A DNA stretch of 64,000 bases from Gemmatimonadaceae bacterium (GTDB lineage Bacteria; Gemmatimonadota; Gemmatimonadetes; Gemmatimonadales; Gemmatimonadaceae). The DNA is taken from NCBI GenBank assembly GCA_020846935.1, contig JADLCY010000007.1, forward strand, positions 1 through 64,000, given 5' to 3'. The notes below the pieces were generated by a model that saw only the letters and a program-made list of their open reading frames with translations, had not been told where the DNA came from and searched no databases. The stretch's first letter is position 1; every line of letters begins with the position of its first letter. The position numbers and the translations under genes are program-made. Positions 61,458 to 64,000 of this stretch are shown here, in pieces.

Positions 61458-62081
61458 CTAGCGGGACGCGATGGCCTGGGCGCGGGCCAGATCGTCGGTC
61501 GTGTTCACGTTGAGGAAGAGCTCCGACGGGTCACCGAACGTGCGCACTTCGCCCTCGGGCAGCACGGTGAGTCGCACCAGGTGATGGAACCCGACCATGG
61601 CACGCTCGCCCGCATCGAGGCATCTCGTGATGACCGGGAGGCACGCCGGGGCGTACCAGGCGCACAGCGGTTCGACGCCGCGTGGCCCCGGACTCCACGG
61701 CAGCACGGCGTCAGCCGTCGGGTCGCAGGTGCGCAGGCGCTGGAGCAGGGCACCGGTCACGAACGGCATGTCCCACGCCACGACGATCACCGGCGCGGCG
61801 GCATGCGTGAGTGCGGCATGCAGCCCACCGAGGCCACCCTCGTTCGGCCGCACGTCGCGCCGCACGGTCACGCCCGGGATCCAGCGCTCCGCCTCGGGGT
61901 CGTTGGCGACCAGCAGGAGGTCATCACAACACGTGCGCAGCGCGTCGGCGACGCGGTCGATCAGCCGCGCGCGGCCGACGCGTTCAAGACCCTTGGGGCG
62001 CCCGCCGAACCGCGTGGAACCCCCGCCGGCCATGATCACGCCGATGCATCGGTCCACATCGTGGCGGTGGCCCATGGTCAC
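61458..62081 (-). CDS. mobA: Molybdenum cofactor guanylyltransferase
   Basis: 207 residues from GTG, with an ATG two codons later as alternative. The GTP-binding IMAGGGSTRFGGRPKGLE, VRPNEGGLGGLHAAL, VVAWDMPFVTGALLQRL, and the C-terminal FLNVNTTDDLARAQ identify MobA. It adds GMP to molybdopterin to make MGD, needed by the bis-MGD formate dehydrogenase catalytic subunit. Lies 48 bases before dacB. Confidence 0.93.
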   Translation of the reverse strand: MTMGHRHDVDRCIGVIMAGGGSTRFGGRPKGLERVGRARLIDRVADALRTCCDDLLLVANDPEAERWIPGVTVRRDVRPNEGGLGGLHAALTHAAAPVIVVAWDMPFVTGALLQRLRTCDPTADAVLPWSPGPRGVEPLCAWYAPACLPVITRCLDAGERAMVGFHHLVRLTVLPEGEVRTFGDPSELFLNVNTTDDLARAQAIASR

Positions 62082-62112
62082 GCGCCCCCGGTGACTCGTG
62101 TGTGGCGGTCGC

Positions 62113-62799
62113 CTAACGACCGAAGCTGCGCGTGACCCCGATCGTGATCGCGAGGTTGCGCTTCCAGTAGTTGCGAGCGGACCCCGGCGGCAACACCGGA
62201 TCGTCGGCGCCGGTCTTCACGAAATACGTCTCGGGATAGCGCACGCGGTAGAAGTAGTTCGTTGCGTCGAGTCGTCCCTGCCAGCGCCCGCGCGCCGCGA
62301 ACTTGAGGCCGGGCCGGACGGTCACGACGAACGGGTAACCAAAACGGTACCCGCCCGCGTCGAGGCTCTCGAAGCTCGTGGCGATGCCCCCGCCACCACC
62401 CAGGACCGGGATCAGGCCGTGCCAGCTCTTGAAGCCGGTCAGGTTGAGCGAGAAGCCCAGGTCCGTGAGCAGGAACGGCACCGACTTCTCGCCAAGATTG
62501 CGGTTCACCAGCTCGAGCTTGGGGTCGATCACGGTGCGATTCGCGAAGACGCCAACCATCCGCGCAGTGAGGTACGCCGGGCCACCCACGCGGAACTCGT
62601 AGTGCGCGCCGACCATCGGTCCCCCGGTCGGTGCCACGCGCGCCGGGTCGATCGCGGCATCGAAGCTGCCACCGAGGAAGGTCAGCTCCTGGCGATACTC
62701 GAGGTCGCGGTACGGTGACCGTGCCGGGACGTGTCCCACCTGCGCGATCGCGGCCGCGGGAGCCAGGAGCGAGAAGGCGAGGAGCAATCGATTCTGCAT
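62113..62799 (-). CDS. Outer-membrane beta-barrel protein, unknown
   Basis: 228 residues with a signal peptide (NRLLLAFSLLAPAAAIAQ). Alternating hydrophobic strands (YEFRVGGPAYLTARMVGVFA, LLTDLGFSLNLTG, YPFVVTVRPGLKFAARGRWQ, RNLAITIGVTRSFGR) suggest an eight-or-so stranded barrel with a final aromatic-free strand ending in Arg. Family unknown. The stop TAG lies inside one copy of CGTTAGGC. It follows gpmI by 8 bases. Confidence 0.72.
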   Translation of the reverse strand: MQNRLLLAFSLLAPAAAIAQVGHVPARSPYRDLEYRQELTFLGGSFDAAIDPARVAPTGGPMVGAHYEFRVGGPAYLTARMVGVFANRTVIDPKLELVNRNLGEKSVPFLLTDLGFSLNLTGFKSWHGLIPVLGGGGGIATSFESLDAGGYRFGYPFVVTVRPGLKFAARGRWQGRLDATNYFYRVRYPETYFVKTGADDPVLPPGSARNYWKRNLAITIGVTRSFGR

Positions 62800-62807
62800 G
62801 TGGTGAC

Positions 62808-64000
62808 TCACGCCGGGCCGGACCGGAGGTCGCGTCCCGTCATCTCGGAAGGTTGGTCGATGCCGAGCATCGAAAGAATCGTGGGGCCCACGTCGCAGAG
62901 CGCGCCCCCGGATCGCAGGGCACGCTCCCCCGCGGGGTCGACGACGACGAACGGCACCGGATTGGTCGTGTGCGCCGTGTGCGGTCCACCCGTCGCCGGG
63001 TCGATCATCACTTCGCAGTTGCCATGATCGGCCGTGACCAGCAGCCGCGCTCCGGCCTGCTCGGCGGCCTTCACCACTCGCGTGAGGCACGCGTCGACGC
63101 ATTCGAGCGCCGCGATCACCGCCGGGATCGAGCCGGTGTGCCCGACCATGTCCGCATTCGCGTAGTTGCAGAGGGTGAAATCGTACGTGCCCCGCGCGAT
63201 CGCATGGCACAACACGTCGGTCACACCTGGCGCCGACATCTCCGGCTGCAGGTCGTAGGTTGCCACCTTCGGGCTCGCGACCAGATTGCGCTCCTCGCCG
63301 GCGAACGGAGTCTCGATGCCGCCATTGTAGAAGTACGTCACGTGCGGGTACTTCTCGGTTTCCGCCGTACGAAACATCGTCATCCCGCGCTCCGAGATCA
63401 CCTCCGCCATGATCCGCGCCATCGAGAAGGGCGGGAACGCGACCGGAAACGAGTACGACTCGTCGTACGATGTCATCGTCGCGAGCGAGAGCTGCGGTCG
63501 ATCGCGCACGTCAAACCCCGTGAAGCCGGGATCCATCATGGCACGCGTGATCTGCCGCATGCGGTCGGACCGATAGTTGAACGCGATCACGGCATCTCCA
63601 TCGCGCATCGGCGCGACGGGCTGGCCGTCCCGGGTCACCACGAGCGGCTCGATGAACTCGTCCGTCACGCCGGCATCGTAGGACGCCTGGATCGCCGCCA
63701 CCGGATCCTCGGTCGTGGTCCCGCGGCCTCGCACGGCGACGTCGTACCATCTCACCACGCGCTCCCAGCGCTTGTCGCGGTCCATGCCGAAATAGCGCCC
63801 GCCGAGCGATCCGACGACGACCCGGCCGGCCGCATGGGCCAGTGTGGCGCGCAGGTAGCCGAGCCCACTCGTCGGGAGGGTGTCGCGGCCGTCGATCAAC
63901 GCGTGCAGCGCGATGCGGGGAACGCCCTGCGCGTGAACCAGGTCGATGAGCGCAAACAGGTGGCGGTCCATCGCGTGCACGCCACCATCCCCGAGCAGCC
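62808..64000 (-). CDS. gpmI: 2,3-bisphosphoglycerate-independent phosphoglycerate mutase (partial, start beyond window)
   Basis: The visible C-terminal about 390 residues match GpmI of the alkaline phosphatase superfamily: GGVHAMDRHLFALID, HALIDGRDTLPTSGLGYL, GRYFGMDRDKRWER, AFNYRSDRMRQI, YFYNGGIETPFAGEERNLV, NYANADMVGHTGSIPAVIAA and VTADHGNCEVMIDP (metal-site DHGN). It interconverts 3- and 2-phosphoglycerate. The N-terminus with the catalytic Ser lies right of the window. Confidence 0.95.
   Translation of the reverse strand, partial: LLGDGGVHAMDRHLFALIDLVHAQGVPRIALHALIDGRDTLPTSGLGYLRATLAHAAGRVVVGSLGGRYFGMDRDKRWERVVRWYDVAVRGRGTTTEDPVAAIQASYDAGVTDEFIEPLVVTRDGQPVAPMRDGDAVIAFNYRSDRMRQITRAMMDPGFTGFDVRDRPQLSLATMTSYDESYSFPVAFPPFSMARIMAEVISERGMTMFRTAETEKYPHVTYFYNGGIETPFAGEERNLVASPKVATYDLQPEMSAPGVTDVLCHAIARGTYDFTLCNYANADMVGHTGSIPAVIAALECVDACLTRVVKAAEQAGARLLVTADHGNCEVMIDPATGGPHTAHTTNPVPFVVVDPAGERALRSGGALCDVGPTILSMLGIDQPSEMTGRDLRSGPA

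Noticed and set aside
1-64000. tRNA, rRNA and CRISPR arrays
   Set aside because: Reading by eye I found no cloverleaf with a conserved T-loop, no rRNA segment, and no exact repeat-spacer series. A tRNAscan or CRISPR search could not be run, so a weak tRNA could have been missed.

Overview
The window is GC-rich (around 70% in most lines) and densely coded on both strands, with many 1- to 4-base gene overlaps and GTG starts. The gene content suggests an aerobic or facultative heterotroph, most likely of the Gemmatimonadota or a related phylum. It includes secreted S9 and M1 peptidases, a PadR regulator beside a duplicated MacB-like permease, secreted Ig-like and LVIVD beta-propeller proteins, GMC oxidoreductase with a Tat-type small subunit, ETF with a membrane Fe-S reductase, and an LpxR-like outer-membrane protein. 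The phylum is an inference from this mix, not from a marker gene.

Left part (1-13.5 kb): the tail of an IS630-type transposase; a minus-strand cstA / S9 peptidase / ybdD operon that looks like peptide scavenging; then plus-strand genes for a lipoprotein, an NAD-isocitrate-dehydrogenase-like enzyme, a metallophosphoesterase, an SprT-like metalloprotein, a penicillin-acylase-type hydrolase, a small membrane protein, glutaryl-CoA dehydrogenase and an LpxR-like protein.

13.6-19.3 kb holds a minus-strand NAD-linked formate dehydrogenase operon. The catalytic subunit carries an in-frame UGA exactly at the catalytic selenocysteine position, followed by a hairpin with a GGUCU loop, so it reads as a selenoprotein. 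Its N-terminal Fe-S region is on a separate downstream gene. The diaphorase subunits are fused, and fdhD ends the operon. moeA and mobA (58.6-62.1 kb) supply molybdenum cofactor steps.

19.5-22.1 kb holds two tandem paralogous ATP-grasp ligases, the second fused to a SET methyltransferase domain. This is the best candidate here for an undescribed biosynthetic or protein-modification system.

22-35.5 kb holds gluQ, a MATE transporter cut by an in-frame amber codon, a DUF2239-like gene with a near-consensus leaderless promoter, plsC, a GMC oxidoreductase pair, a two-component system, an SDR, a secreted LVIVD protein and etfBA with a CRP-like palindrome just upstream. 35.8-47.8 kb holds transport and secreted-protein genes, a terminator and a degenerate tandem repeat.

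47.8-50.8 kb is an island of visibly lower GC (48-58% in lines I counted) with a frameshifted fulvocin-C-like cysteine-rich gene, a YdjM-like membrane protein and a six-bladed propeller protein. 50.8-64 kb returns to high GC: a group II decarboxylase, an EtfD-like ETF:quinone reductase, a PadR/permease operon with paired operators, then a minus-strand run of gpmI, an outer-membrane protein, mobA, dacB, moeA and a methyltransferase.
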